Source: Onishia taeanensis
GTDB taxonomy: Bacteria > Pseudomonadota > Gammaproteobacteria > Pseudomonadales > Halomonadaceae
Reading direction: 5' to 3'
Assembly: GCF_013349955.1 (NCBI RefSeq)
Contig: NZ_JABVXC010000003.1
Span: forward strand, 186,001-250,000
Length of the DNA stretch: 64,000 nucleotides
In this document: piece after piece, positions 10,831 to 19,856 of the stretch
Layout of the letters: every line of letters begins with the position of its first letter
Numbering within the stretch: position 1 is the first letter of the stretch
The notes under the pieces: model-generated
The model's database searches: none
What the model saw: only the letters and a program-made list of their open reading frames with translations
What the model was told of the DNA's origin: nothing
Translations under genes and position numbers: made by a program

Positions 10831-11658
10831 TCATGCCAGGATTTCGACCTCATCACCGAGCGCCAAACGCCCCTCTTTAAGGACCACCAGATTCTGGCCA
10901 AACAATACTTTTCCTTTTTCACCTCGTCGATAGGTCGCCAGTGTCTTGAGCGGCTCTTTGCCAGGCAAAAAGGCGCCGGTTGCAGGATCAACGGTAATCA
11001 TCGCGCATCGTGAGCAGGGCGCGGCGACGCCAAGCTCCACCTCCCCGATACGCAGACGCTGCCAGCCATCCTCGGCAAAGGCATCGCTGCCTGCTACTAC
11101 CAGATTGGGACGGAACTGGGCCATGACGTGAGGCTTACTCTCAGAATTCCCCTGGCCATGTGTCAGCCGAGCATTGAGGTCGGCAAGCGACCCTTCACCG
11201 ATCAACAGCAGCGGGTAGCCGTCGGCGAACCCGACCCGCTGTTTGATCGATTGGCGATAGCGCGGTGAGCGATCGCCGATGCACAGCAGGTGAGCCGCCT
11301 CGCCTAATACCTCACTGCACCAAGCATCGGCTTCTTGCGAAGTCGTCAGCGCTTCGAAGCGATCACCCCATACCTCGGTGGCAAATGGCGCCAGAGAGAA
11401 ACCTGCCCGGACCAGCTCGAGATCCTGGTGCCCGGGGAAACGCAGCACCACCGTTTCCTCCCCCAGTTGAACCTGCATCAATTCCAACCGGGGATGCGTG
11501 CGGGCCGTAATAAAGCGGCCATCGGGGCGCGCTAGCATCAGACGGCGATCCCCGACGATGCCTTCCTGATGCACCCGGGCACGTTCGAGCGCTTCTCCAG
11601 CACAAGACTTGAGCGGATAGCGATAAAGAGCAGACAAGCGCAGGGAAGTGGTGTTCAT
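10831..11658 (-). CDS. MOSC domain protein, YcbX-like
   Basis: A 275-residue protein with an N-terminal MOSC beta-barrel domain (LSALYRYPLKSCAGE, GDRRLMLARPDGRFITAR) and a C-terminal MOSC domain holding the conserved Cys (CSRCAMITVDPATG). YcbX and the related mARC/MOCOS C-terminal domains bind molybdenum cofactor and reduce N-hydroxylated compounds; this is family knowledge, not seen directly. The full E. coli YcbX also carries a C-terminal 2Fe-2S domain, which is absent here, so electrons must come from a partner. It precedes the molybdopterin-fold gene in the same direction with a gap of about 46 bases, giving a local molybdenum-cofactor theme. Confidence 0.85.
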   Translation of the reverse strand: MNTTSLRLSALYRYPLKSCAGEALERARVHQEGIVGDRRLMLARPDGRFITARTHPRLELMQVQLGEETVVLRFPGHQDLELVRAGFSLAPFATEVWGDRFEALTTSQEADAWCSEVLGEAAHLLCIGDRSPRYRQSIKQRVGFADGYPLLLIGEGSLADLNARLTHGQGNSESKPHVMAQFRPNLVVAGSDAFAEDGWQRLRIGEVELGVAAPCSRCAMITVDPATGAFLPGKEPLKTLATYRRGEKGKVLFGQNLVVLKEGRLALGDEVEILA

Positions 11659-11791
11659 GGCAAGCAGTCCTTGCAGGCAGGAAAAAGCATGGCAAGTGGC
11701 GCTGTCGGCTACTCACCATACGACATGTGCGTCGTGATTGGCCTGCATAGCTTACCGAATATCGCCAACACCGGGCCAGTTGGCCACACAC

Positions 11792-12607
11792 TCAGTGGGT
11801 CGGAGGCTCGATGATCTCGACCTTCACCAGGTCTTCGTAGGCATGCCAACTGGCATGACCCAGCACCGGCAGGATCACGGCCAGACCTATGTAAAACGTC
11901 ACCACGCCGAGCAGGACGCTGCCGGTAAGAATTGCGGCCCATAGCAGCATGGGAAGGAAGTTCTGCGCCACGGCCTTGAGGCTGGCCTCGATGCCTTCCA
12001 TGAACGTCAGGTCCTGATCCATCAGGGTCGGAATGGCGACGACACTGATCGAGAATGCTCCGAAGGCCAGCACTGCACCCGCTGCAGTGCCCACCAATAG
12101 CATGCTCAGCCCTTCAGAGGTGGTCAGCAAGGCGATGTAGAGCGTATCGGGGCTTGGCACGTCGAAACCAAAGAAGAGCGCGAACAACAGCGTCGCCAAC
12201 CGGATCCAGGCGAGGAAGAAAATCATCATCATCAGGCCCATCATCGCCAGTTGCCCGGTATGGGCACTCCAGGCGCCAAAGGCATCGCCCATGGTCGGTG
12301 TCCGTTGCTCCTCGAGCGCACGGCTTATCCCGTAAGCACCTACCGCCACCAGGGGCCCCAGAAACATGAAGCCGGCGACCAACGGCAGCAGCCAGTGCCA
12401 GAGGTCGAGGGTAAAAGCCGCCAGGGTCATGGCCAAGCTAAGACCCACCCAGAACATGCCATAGACCAAGCTGACGGCCGTGGCATCGCGAAAGTCCTGA
12501 AAACCGGCAACCAGCCAGGCTCTGGGTCTGTCCATGCCTACTGGGTTGATGCTGATCTTGACGTTGTAGTCGGAAGGCTTGGGGCCCTTCGTCGCAGCTG
12601 CATTCAT
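11792..12607 (-). CDS. DUF2189 family integral membrane protein
   Basis: A 271-residue protein with about six hydrophobic segments and a hydrophilic N-terminus; the early segment VNPVG/INPVGMDRPRAWL followed by GFQDFRDA is characteristic of the DUF2189 family, sometimes annotated loosely as cytochrome c oxidase subunit I-like. No haem-ligand pattern is evident, so I do not support the oxidase label. I chose the ATG at 12607 because GGAGGGG lies seven bases upstream; an in-frame ATG six codons earlier has no ribosome site. It is transcribed in the same direction as the flanking genes, but gaps on both sides suggest a single-gene unit. Function unknown. Confidence 0.75.
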   Translation of the reverse strand: MNAAATKGPKPSDYNVKISINPVGMDRPRAWLVAGFQDFRDATAVSLVYGMFWVGLSLAMTLAAFTLDLWHWLLPLVAGFMFLGPLVAVGAYGISRALEEQRTPTMGDAFGAWSAHTGQLAMMGLMMMIFFLAWIRLATLLFALFFGFDVPSPDTLYIALLTTSEGLSMLLVGTAAGAVLAFGAFSISVVAIPTLMDQDLTFMEGIEASLKAVAQNFLPMLLWAAILTGSVLLGVVTFYIGLAVILPVLGHASWHAYEDLVKVEIIEPPTH

Positions 12608-12828
12608 GGCATACCCCTCCACCATTCACGAAGATGGTGACCCTCAAGCCTGGGACGGACCCTGTATCCGGTGACGTCTACGAACGCGCATTGGCCTGAA
12701 AGTCAGGATCTCCTAACGATTTTTCCATTAGTCCTTTTTTCAATGTAGACGAGGGGGTGAAGAGTTGCTCCAGACGGCGTTTATCCTCGACCGGAGTCGA
12801 CCCAAAGCTGCCCAGCCGGTCCCAGCAA

Positions 12829-12867
12829 CGCCAACCCCCGAATGGCAGAACCGTTCGGGGGTTGGCG
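12829..12867. terminator. Strong hairpin downstream of uspA (terminator-like)
   Basis: A 14-bp perfect stem, CGCCAACCCCCGAA paired with TTCGGGGGTTGGCG, with an 11-base loop. It lies just past the end of the UspA gene on the minus strand. No T run follows, so it may stop transcription with Rho or mainly stabilise the mRNA end. Confidence 0.55.
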
Positions 12868-12896
12868 ACGTGCTTAGCGACGAGGCTCTGGATGGC

Positions 12897-13325
12897 TCAG
12901 CGCACGATCATCACCGACATCTTGCTGTGATGCACCACATGTTCGGCATTGGGTCCGAGCACGTAATCGGCGAACTTACGCTTGTTGTGCGAGGCCATGA
13001 CGACCAAGTCGATGTCGAGTTTCTTGGCGGTATTGATGATCGCTTCCCAGGGTGAGCCCTCGGCGATGACACATTGCGCGGTGATATCACTGGGTATGTG
13101 CTGCTGCACGAACGCATGCTGCGCATCGGTCACCGCCTTGTGCGCCTTCTCGCTGAAGTCAGCAGGGAAATAGGACCCAACCAACGGCATGCGGTAATCC
13201 GGCAGCACGGTCACCAAGTGCAGCGAGGCGCCGAAGGTGTGACACAAGGCTAAGGCGGTGGGTAGCGCCCTTTCCCAGGACGCCTCCTCGTTGAGGTCCA
13301 CCGGCAGCAAGATTTTCTGATACAT
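12897..13325 (-). CDS. Universal stress protein UspA family (TRAP-associated, TeaD-like context)
   Basis: A 142-residue single-domain Usp protein (MYQKILLPVDLNEEASWERAL at the start, DIDLVVMASHNKRK and the C-terminal VMIVR strand). In ATP-binding Usp proteins the motif reads roughly G-x2-G then G-S; here the corresponding stretch is ASHNKRK...LGPNAEHVV, so both the first glycines and the Ser are replaced and nucleotide binding is uncertain. It starts 15 bases after the TRAP permease stop, hence is co-transcribed. In Halomonas elongata the Usp protein TeaD regulates the ectoine TRAP transporter TeaABC (known); by analogy this one may control the TAXI-TRAP system, although the transporter family differs. 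Confidence 0.88.
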   Translation of the reverse strand: MYQKILLPVDLNEEASWERALPTALALCHTFGASLHLVTVLPDYRMPLVGSYFPADFSEKAHKAVTDAQHAFVQQHIPSDITAQCVIAEGSPWEAIINTAKKLDIDLVVMASHNKRKFADYVLGPNAEHVVHHSKMSVMIVR

Positions 13326-13339
13326 GGTCTACCCCTCCG

Positions 13340-15934
13340 TTAGGCGGACGCCGGTTTGGCCAAGCCATCGCGACGCCGCCGCTGCATCAGCACGATCAGG
13401 GCAAAGACCCCGAGGGCCGGAATCCACATCCACTCCTTGGACCAGCGATCTACTGGCGCCAGCACCTCGATGATCTTCTGATCGAAGTCGAAGCCAAGTT
13501 TCTCCGCCTGACTGCCAAAGGCGACCATATCGACCACCAGACTTTCATCCTTGACCAACAACTCCAGACCGAGGTTGGTCAGGCGCTCTTCCCCCGTCTC
13601 GCCTTCCGGCACCGGCAGGGTCATATAGGTGGTCAGCGGATCGCCATAGGCGTCCTGACCTGCCACCTGGACACGCAGTGTGCTGTCATCATCCATCTCG
13701 CCCAAGGCCTGGACGAACTGGCTCGGCGGTATCGACTGATAAGGGTCGTGGATCATGTCCATCCAGAAGCCCGGACGGAACAGCGTGAAAGCCACCAGCA
13801 GCAGCAGGATACTCTCGTACCAGCGGTTGCGGGTCAGCATGAAGCCCTGGGTCGCCGCGGCAAAGATCAGCATGGCGATTGTCGCCACCACGAAGACCAC
13901 AATGCCCTGCAGGAAGGTCACGTCGATCAGCAGCAGATCGGTGTTGAAGATGAACAGGAACGGCAGCGCAGCAGTCCGCAAGCTGTAGTAGAACGCCTGG
14001 AAACCGGTGCGCAGCGGGTCACCCCCGGATACGGCAGCGGCGGCAAAGGAGGCCAGGCCCACCGGCGGCGTAACGTCGGCCATGATGCCGAAATAGAACA
14101 CGAACAGGTGCACGGCGATCAGTGGCACCAATAGGCCGTTCTGCTCACCCAAGGTCACGATGACCGGCGCCAGCAGTGCCGAGACCACGATGTAGTTGGC
14201 CGTAGTCGGCAGGCCCATGCCGAGGATCAGACTCAGCACTGCGGTGAGCATCAGGATCAGCATCAGATTGCCCATCGACAGGATCTCGACCACGTCGGCA
14301 AGCACCAGGCCGACGCCGGTCTGCGATACCGCCCCGACGATGATGCCGGCGGTGGCCGTGGCGATACCGATGCCGATCATGTTACGGGCACCGACGACCA
14401 GGCCATCCCACAAGTCGAGAAAGCCTGCCTTGAGGTCGGCAGCGAAATCACTCTGGCCGCGGAAGATCGCCATGATCGGGCGCTGGGTGACGATGATGAA
14501 GGTCATGAATACCGTGGCCCAGAAGGCCGACAGTCCTGGCGACAGCCGCTCGACCATCAGGCACCAAACCAGCACCACGACCGGCAGAATGAACTGCAGG
14601 CCCACCATCACGGTGGGACGCGTCTGAGGCAGCCTGACCACCGGAGCATTAGGATCATCGGTCTCGAGCTCAGGATAGTTGGACCCAACCTTGAGCAAGC
14701 CGACATAGACCACCGTCAGACCCGCAGCCACTACCCAGGGGGTAGCTTCGCCAAGTACCGGCTTGAGCCAGCCGAGGCCGTAATAGACCACCAAGGCCGT
14801 GATCATCATCAGCAAGAGGCCGCCCAGGAAGCCGATGACCTTACGTACCAGCGGCTTCGGCGGGTTACTGCTCTCAAGCCCCTGCATATTGGCCTTGAGC
14901 GCCTCGAGATGGACGATATAAACCAGCGCGATGTAGGAAATCAACGCCGGCAGGAAGGCATGCTTGATGACTTCCACATAGGAAATGCCCACGTACTCGA
15001 CCATCAGGAAGGCCGCAGCGCCCATGACCGGCGGCATGATCTGACCGTTCACCGATGAGGCAACCTCGACGGCCCCCGCTTTTTCGGAGGAGAAGCCGAC
15101 CCTTTTCATCATCGGAATGGTGAAGGTGCCGGTGGTCACAACGTTGGCGATAGAGGAGCCGGAAATCAGGCCGGTCATGCCTGAAGCGACCACTGCCGCC
15201 TTGGCCGGACCGCCCTTGTAGTGACCGAGCAGCGAGAAGGCCACTTTGATGAAATAGTTACCGGCACCCGCCTTGTCGAGCAGCGCACCAAACAATACGA
15301 ATAGGAACACGAAGCTGGTCGACACCCCCAACGCAATGCCGAACACCCCCTGGGTGGTCAACCACTGGTGGTTGATCAACCCCGAAACGCTGACCCCTCG
15401 ATGGGACAGAATGCCCGGCATATAGGGTCCGGCCAGCGAGTAGCCGATAAAGACCAGGGCCACAATCATCAACGGCGGGCCAAGTGCCCGACGCGTAGCC
15501 TCGAGCAGTAGCAGAATGCCAATGACGCCGACGATCACGTCCTGCATGATCGGTGCCCCCGGGCGTTGGGCTAACTGCTCGTAGAAAATGAACATGTAGG
15601 CACCGGCGAGTGCCGCCAGCAGGCCCAGCACCCAGTCCTGAATGGGGATACGGTCCCGCGGAGAATTCTTGGTAGCCGGATAGGCCATATAGGCCAGAAA
15701 CAGGGCAAATGCCAGGTGAATCGAGCGCGACTCGGTGGCATTGAATACCCCGAACTCGAGCACGAAGGGTAGCGGTGAAGCGATCCACAGCTGGAACAAC
15801 GACCAGACCGCTGCCGTCATCACCAGCACCTTGCCAGGCAGTCCGGGCGGCTTTCGCGCCCCGGAGTCCGAGGACGCCACCATGTCCTCGAGGTCGACGC
15901 TCGAGGCTGAGGTCCTTGTTTTGTCTTCGCTCAT
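13340..15934 (-). CDS. TRAP transporter permease, fused DctQ-DctM (4TM/12TM, TAXI type)
   Basis: An inner-membrane secondary transporter of about 864 residues with some 16-18 hydrophobic segments: the small-subunit-like part comes first, and the DctM-like large domain follows with its repeated signatures (GSSIANVVTTGTFTIP and GMGLPTTANYIVVSALLAP). The C-terminus has a soluble stretch of about 130 residues before a last membrane segment and a basic tail, which is normal for the fused TAXI permeases. The ATG at 15934 is preferred because AGGA precedes it; an ATG eight codons upstream has a poor site. It works with the TAXI binding protein encoded upstream. Substrate unknown; characterised TAXI systems take dicarboxylates or amino acids such as glutamate. 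Confidence 0.92.
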   Translation of the reverse strand: MSEDKTRTSASSVDLEDMVASSDSGARKPPGLPGKVLVMTAAVWSLFQLWIASPLPFVLEFGVFNATESRSIHLAFALFLAYMAYPATKNSPRDRIPIQDWVLGLLAALAGAYMFIFYEQLAQRPGAPIMQDVIVGVIGILLLLEATRRALGPPLMIVALVFIGYSLAGPYMPGILSHRGVSVSGLINHQWLTTQGVFGIALGVSTSFVFLFVLFGALLDKAGAGNYFIKVAFSLLGHYKGGPAKAAVVASGMTGLISGSSIANVVTTGTFTIPMMKRVGFSSEKAGAVEVASSVNGQIMPPVMGAAAFLMVEYVGISYVEVIKHAFLPALISYIALVYIVHLEALKANMQGLESSNPPKPLVRKVIGFLGGLLLMMITALVVYYGLGWLKPVLGEATPWVVAAGLTVVYVGLLKVGSNYPELETDDPNAPVVRLPQTRPTVMVGLQFILPVVVLVWCLMVERLSPGLSAFWATVFMTFIIVTQRPIMAIFRGQSDFAADLKAGFLDLWDGLVVGARNMIGIGIATATAGIIVGAVSQTGVGLVLADVVEILSMGNLMLILMLTAVLSLILGMGLPTTANYIVVSALLAPVIVTLGEQNGLLVPLIAVHLFVFYFGIMADVTPPVGLASFAAAAVSGGDPLRTGFQAFYYSLRTAALPFLFIFNTDLLLIDVTFLQGIVVFVVATIAMLIFAAATQGFMLTRNRWYESILLLLVAFTLFRPGFWMDMIHDPYQSIPPSQFVQALGEMDDDSTLRVQVAGQDAYGDPLTTYMTLPVPEGETGEERLTNLGLELLVKDESLVVDMVAFGSQAEKLGFDFDQKIIEVLAPVDRWSKEWMWIPALGVFALIVLMQRRRRDGLAKPASA

Positions 15935-16076
15935 GAAATCATCCTGCTTGCCATCCATCGCCGGAAACGCCTGGGCTCCCGGGCCATACCCCGGGGCTAG
16001 AAACCATAATGCGCGACCTTCCAGCAGGAACGGCCGCGCATCGAGTCAGGAGCCTTGAACTCCGTCTAGACCAGGA

Positions 16077-17051
16077 TCACTCGATCCAGCCACGCTCACG
16101 ATAGTAGCGAGCTGCACCCGGGTGCAGCGGAGCCGACAGCCCCTGAGTGACCATTTCTTCTTCTTTCAGGTTAGCGAATGCAGGGTGCAGACGCTTGAAA
16201 CGATCGAAGTTGTCAAACACCGCCTTGACGGTCTGGTAGATGATGTCCTCATCCACGGAGGCCGTGGTCACGAAGGTCGCTGCCACACCGAAGGTCGTCA
16301 CGTCCTCGTCGTTACCCTTGTAGAGACCACCAGGGATCAACACCTTGGAGTAATACGGATATTCTTCAACCAGGCCATCAATCGCCGGGCCATCCAGCGG
16401 AATCAGCTTGGCATCCACGGTGGTAGTGGCTTCCTGAATGGAACCGTTGGGGTGACCCACCACGTAGACCATGGCGTCGATATTGTTGTCGGCCAGAGCG
16501 GCAGCCTGCTCGGCAGCATCAAGCTGAGACGCCAACGAGAAGGTATCCTCGGTCCAGCCCTTGGCTTCCATGACCTGTTCCATGGTGTTGCGCTGGCCAG
16601 AGCCCGGATTACCGATGTTGACGCGCTTGCCTTCCAGGTCATCGAGGGTTTCGATGCCGGAATCGGCGCGGGCCAGCAGTGTCAGCGGCTCACCGTGCAC
16701 GCGGAAGACCGCACGCAGCTCAGGATAGGCGTCGTCAGCAAAGTTGCCGGTGCCGTTATAGGCCTGGTACTGCACGTCGGACTGAGCCACGCCCATGTCC
16801 AGCTCACCGGACTTGATGCCATTGATGTTAGCCACAGAGCCGCCGGTAGACGGCGCGTTACACTTGATATCTGCATCTTCGAGACGGTTCACGAGACGGC
16901 AGATCGACTGACCTACGACATAATAGACGCCGGTCTGACCACCAGTACCGATAGTGATGAAGCGCTCCTGCGCCACGACCGGCGAGGAGAACATGGCGGC
17001 ACCCATCAGCATGCCGGAGACGGCTGCAGCAGTGATTGCATGGCGTTTCAT
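16077..17051 (-). CDS. TAXI family TRAP solute-binding protein
   Basis: A 324-residue periplasmic binding protein with a clear signal peptide (cleavage after SSPVVA) followed by the TAXI signature at the mature N-terminus, FITIGTGGQTGVYYVVGQSICRL. Other TAXI features are APSTGGSVANINGIKSGELDMGVAQSD and GKRVNIGNPGSGQRNTMEQVM. It delivers substrate to the fused permease encoded about 140 bases downstream. It is the first gene of the transporter-usp unit; the ATG has an AGAGGTG ribosome site. The substrate cannot be inferred from sequence. Confidence 0.92.
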   Translation of the reverse strand: MKRHAITAAAVSGMLMGAAMFSSPVVAQERFITIGTGGQTGVYYVVGQSICRLVNRLEDADIKCNAPSTGGSVANINGIKSGELDMGVAQSDVQYQAYNGTGNFADDAYPELRAVFRVHGEPLTLLARADSGIETLDDLEGKRVNIGNPGSGQRNTMEQVMEAKGWTEDTFSLASQLDAAEQAAALADNNIDAMVYVVGHPNGSIQEATTTVDAKLIPLDGPAIDGLVEEYPYYSKVLIPGGLYKGNDEDVTTFGVAATFVTTASVDEDIIYQTVKAVFDNFDRFKRLHPAFANLKEEEMVTQGLSAPLHPGAARYYRERGWIE

Positions 17052-17415
17052 TCAGACACCTCTTGGTATTGTTGATGTTGGGTGGCATTGCCACCTCTGC
17101 GACATCGTCGCCCGTCTTGCGTTGGCACGCATACCCAGAATGACGATTGACTCTCTTTGATCATCGCATTCGATGTGTAAGGTATAGCTTGCCTGCGCGG
17201 GTCTGGCGACGTTGCGCTTTCAGCGTTGCGTTTCGCTGACCCTTGCAGCATATGATTATGCACTACTTTAGATCAAAACGACCGTACGATTCAGCTATTT
17301 ACGACCAACATCTTAGTCCTCTTTGCCGTTGAAGCGGGCCGCGACACATCAACAGCCTGAGGCAAGCCCGACGGCTCACGGCCGGTAAGCGCCCGACGCC
17401 CCATTCGCCAAGCTG
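17052..17415. promoter_or_regulatory. 364-base gene-free region upstream of the TAXI-TRAP operon
   Basis: No credible gene was found. It holds the promoter of the minus-strand TAXI operon and the 3' side of the minus-strand LysR gene. A locally AT-rich stretch lies at about 17250-17310, and short GCGTTGCG-type repeats lie around 17208-17235. No clean -35/-10 pair or terminator could be assigned. Confidence 0.35.
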
Positions 17416-18291
17416 TCATCGCACGAGTTGCGCAGTAATGAAAGCCTCCATGGCCTGGGCCGCCGGGGACAGGCTGCGCCGGCTCGGCTTGAGCAGCCCA
17501 ATCTCGCGCTCGACATGCGGCCGGGTCAGAGGAATGAAGCGCAGGCGCTCATACTCCTCGGGAAAGGCCAGACGCGGCAGCGTCGTCACCCCGATGCCCG
17601 CCACCAGCATGGCGGTCAGCGAGATCATGTTGGAGATATAGAAGGCGCTCTGCGCCAGCAGCGGTTCGGCCGCCGTATTGTCCAGCAGCCGCGAGGTGCC
17701 GTTGCGGATCAGGGGCTGGCCCTGGAGCTCCTGCCACCTCAGCTCGGTCCGCGTCGCGAAGGGATGATCGTCTCGGCAGACCACGCCGACCGCGTCACGA
17801 ATGAGTCCCTCGAAGGAGAACTCCTCGTCCTCCTGCCACAAGCTGGTGAGTCCCAGGTCTACCTCGCCGGCGGCGACCAGGCCCCGCACATAGTCCGCAT
17901 TACCGTCATGCAGGCTGACCTTGAGGTTCGGATACAGGGCGATGAAATCCGCCAACAGCGTCGGCATCAGTCGGCTCGCCACCGACGGCACCGCCGCCAT
18001 ATCGATATGTCCGGCCCGCTTGTCGACGCGCGCCACGATATCCCGCCCGAGCCGGTCATGCTGGGTCACCAGTTCGCGAAAGCGCGGCAAACAATAGTTG
18101 CCAAAAGGAGTCAGCTCGGCCTTGCCCCCCTTCTCGAACAACCGTTGGCCAAGACGCTGTTCCAGTTCCTTCACCGCCATGGAGAGCGCCGGCTGGGTGC
18201 GATGAAGATGGCGAGCCGCGGCATGAAAGCCACGTTCATCCACCACCGTCAGCACGTATCGCAACTGTTGAATCTTGAGGTCGGGCAGCAT
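17416..18291 (-). CDS. LysR family regulator of the 18.4-25.5 kb catabolic operon
   Basis: A 291-residue LysR-type protein: N-terminal winged helix-turn-helix (LKIQQLRYVLTVVDERGFHAAARHLHRTQPALSMAVKELEQRLG is the usual arrangement over residues 5-48) and a C-terminal co-inducer domain with the GLGITTLP-like segment seen as GIGVTTLPRLAF. It is divergent from the aldehyde dehydrogenase gene across a 114-base AT-rich gap, the classical layout for a LysR activator of the neighbouring operon. The inducer is probably the substrate or an intermediate of that pathway (inference). Confidence 0.88.
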   Translation of the reverse strand: MLPDLKIQQLRYVLTVVDERGFHAAARHLHRTQPALSMAVKELEQRLGQRLFEKGGKAELTPFGNYCLPRFRELVTQHDRLGRDIVARVDKRAGHIDMAAVPSVASRLMPTLLADFIALYPNLKVSLHDGNADYVRGLVAAGEVDLGLTSLWQEDEEFSFEGLIRDAVGVVCRDDHPFATRTELRWQELQGQPLIRNGTSRLLDNTAAEPLLAQSAFYISNMISLTAMLVAGIGVTTLPRLAFPEEYERLRFIPLTRPHVEREIGLLKPSRRSLSPAAQAMEAFITAQLVR

Positions 18292-18405
18292 CCGGCGAGC
18301 CTCGCGGCCATTGGTAAGAGAAGCTTATCGTTTCTTATTTATTATTGATTATATTTATCTAACGCCACCTCCTAGGATGTCGTCAACGTCTCAAAGGAGG
18401 TTTCC
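18292..18405. promoter_or_regulatory. Divergent LysR/operon control region with consensus ribosome site
   Basis: This gap is strikingly AT-rich between about 18318 and 18362 compared with the very GC-rich genes on its right. It contains partly symmetrical TAAG/CTTA elements (around 18316-18342) that could be LysR sites. The full ribosome-binding sequence AAAGGAGG is at 18393-18400, five bases before the operon's first ATG, implying strong translation. Confidence 0.5.
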
Positions 18406-19845
18406 ATGTCCCACGTTTATTCTCTCTACATCGACGGCAGCTGGACCGAGGGCCAGGGCAGCATCGCCAACGTGAATCCGTCCGACACCAGCGACCTGAT
18501 CGGCGACTACGCCCAGGCCAGCGCCGACCAGGTCGGCGAGGCCATCAGCGCGGCCAAGCGCGGCCTCGCCGCATGGCGCCAGACCGGCCTGGAGCACCGC
18601 TACGGCGTGCTGATGGCCATCGGCGATGAGCTGCTCGCCCGCAAGGACGAGCTCGGTCGCCTGCTGGCCCGCGAAGAGGGCAAGGCCCTGGCCGAAGGCG
18701 TGGGCGAGGTCTACCGCTCCGGGCAGTTCTTCCACTACTACGCCGCCGAGGTGCTGCGCCAGATCGACGAGCGGGTCGAGTCCGTGCGCCCGGGCGTCGA
18801 GGTCGAAACCCGCCGCGAGCCGGTGGGTGTGGTCGGGATCATCAGCCCCTGGAACTTCCCCATGGCCACCGCAGTGTGGAAGATCGCCCCGGCACTGGCC
18901 TTCGGCAACGCCGTGATCTTCAAGCCCGCCAACCTGGTGCCGGCCAGCGCCTGGGCGCTGACCGAGATCATCAGCCGCCAGGCCCTGCCCGCCGGCACCT
19001 TCAACCTGCTGATGGGCCCCGGCGCGAGCGTCGGCGATGCGCTCATCTCGAGCCCCGACATCCACGCCCTGAGCTTCACCGGCTCGCTGGACGTGGGCCG
19101 CCGCGTGGCCGCCGCCACCGCCGGCAACCTGGTCAAGTGCCAGCTGGAGATGGGCTCCAAGAACGCCCTGATCGTCGCCGACGACGCCGACCTGGACCTG
19201 GCCGTGGAGGCCGCCTTCGCCGGCGCCTACTCCGGCACCGGCCAGAAGTGCACCGCCTCCTCGCGCCTGATCGTCACCGAGGCCGTGCACGACGCCTTCG
19301 TCGAGAAGCTGATCAAGAAGCTCGAGACCATCCGCGTCGGCCACGCCCTGGAAGACGGCGTGCACATCGGCCCCGCCGTGGATGGCCGCCAGCTGGAGTC
19401 CAACCTGGCCTGGATCGAGCGCGCCCGCGCCGACGGCGCCACCCTGGCCTTCGGCGGCGAGCGCCTCGAGCGCGCCACCGATGGCTTCTTCATGGCGCCG
19501 ACGCTGTTCGTCGACACCACCAACGACATGGCCATCAATCGCGAGGAGGTCTTCGGGCCGATCGCCTGCGTGATCAAGGTCCGCGACTACGAAGAGGCCA
19601 TTGCCACCCTCAACGACACCCAGTTCGGCCTCACCGCCGGTATCATCACCGACTCCCTGAGGCTCGCCAGTGACTTCAAGACCCGCGCCGAGACCGGCTG
19701 CGTGATGGTCAACCTGGCCACCGCCGGCACCGATTATCACGTGCCCTTCGGCGGCCGCAAGAACTCCAGCTTCGGCCCCCGCGAACAGGGGCGCTACGCC
19801 CGCGAGTTCTACACCGTGGTCAAGACGTCCTACGTCAAGGCCTGA
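18406..19845 (+). CDS. NAD(P)-dependent aldehyde dehydrogenase, 2-oxoglutarate-semialdehyde dehydrogenase-like
   Basis: A 479-residue soluble aldehyde dehydrogenase. Catalytic Cys is in TGQKCTASSRLIV, the general-base Glu in CQLEMGSKNALIV, and the cofactor-binding segment in SPWNFPMATAVWKIAPALAFGN. The C-terminal block (CVMVNL...GTDYHVPFGGRKNSSFGPREQG) is, from memory, the pattern of alpha-ketoglutarate-semialdehyde (2,5-dioxovalerate) dehydrogenases of pentose and hydroxyproline catabolism. It is the first gene of the operon and has a perfect AAAGGAGG site. If the substrate assignment is right, the pathway would feed 2-oxoglutarate; a related semialdehyde such as glutarate or succinate semialdehyde is possible. 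Confidence 0.85.
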   Translation: MSHVYSLYIDGSWTEGQGSIANVNPSDTSDLIGDYAQASADQVGEAISAAKRGLAAWRQTGLEHRYGVLMAIGDELLARKDELGRLLAREEGKALAEGVGEVYRSGQFFHYYAAEVLRQIDERVESVRPGVEVETRREPVGVVGIISPWNFPMATAVWKIAPALAFGNAVIFKPANLVPASAWALTEIISRQALPAGTFNLLMGPGASVGDALISSPDIHALSFTGSLDVGRRVAAATAGNLVKCQLEMGSKNALIVADDADLDLAVEAAFAGAYSGTGQKCTASSRLIVTEAVHDAFVEKLIKKLETIRVGHALEDGVHIGPAVDGRQLESNLAWIERARADGATLAFGGERLERATDGFFMAPTLFVDTTNDMAINREEVFGPIACVIKVRDYEEAIATLNDTQFGLTAGIITDSLRLASDFKTRAETGCVMVNLATAGTDYHVPFGGRKNSSFGPREQGRYAREFYTVVKTSYVKA

Positions 19846-19856
19846 GGAGACGCCCC

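Noticed and set aside
11792..12607. Annotation as cytochrome c oxidase subunit
   Set aside because: No haem-ligating His pattern; the N-terminal motif fits DUF2189.
18391..19740. Long open frame (449 codons) on the minus strand across the aldehyde dehydrogenase gene
   Set aside because: Gly/His/Ala-rich translation with no protein-like motifs; it is the shadow of a very GC-rich gene whose plus-strand product has all catalytic motifs.
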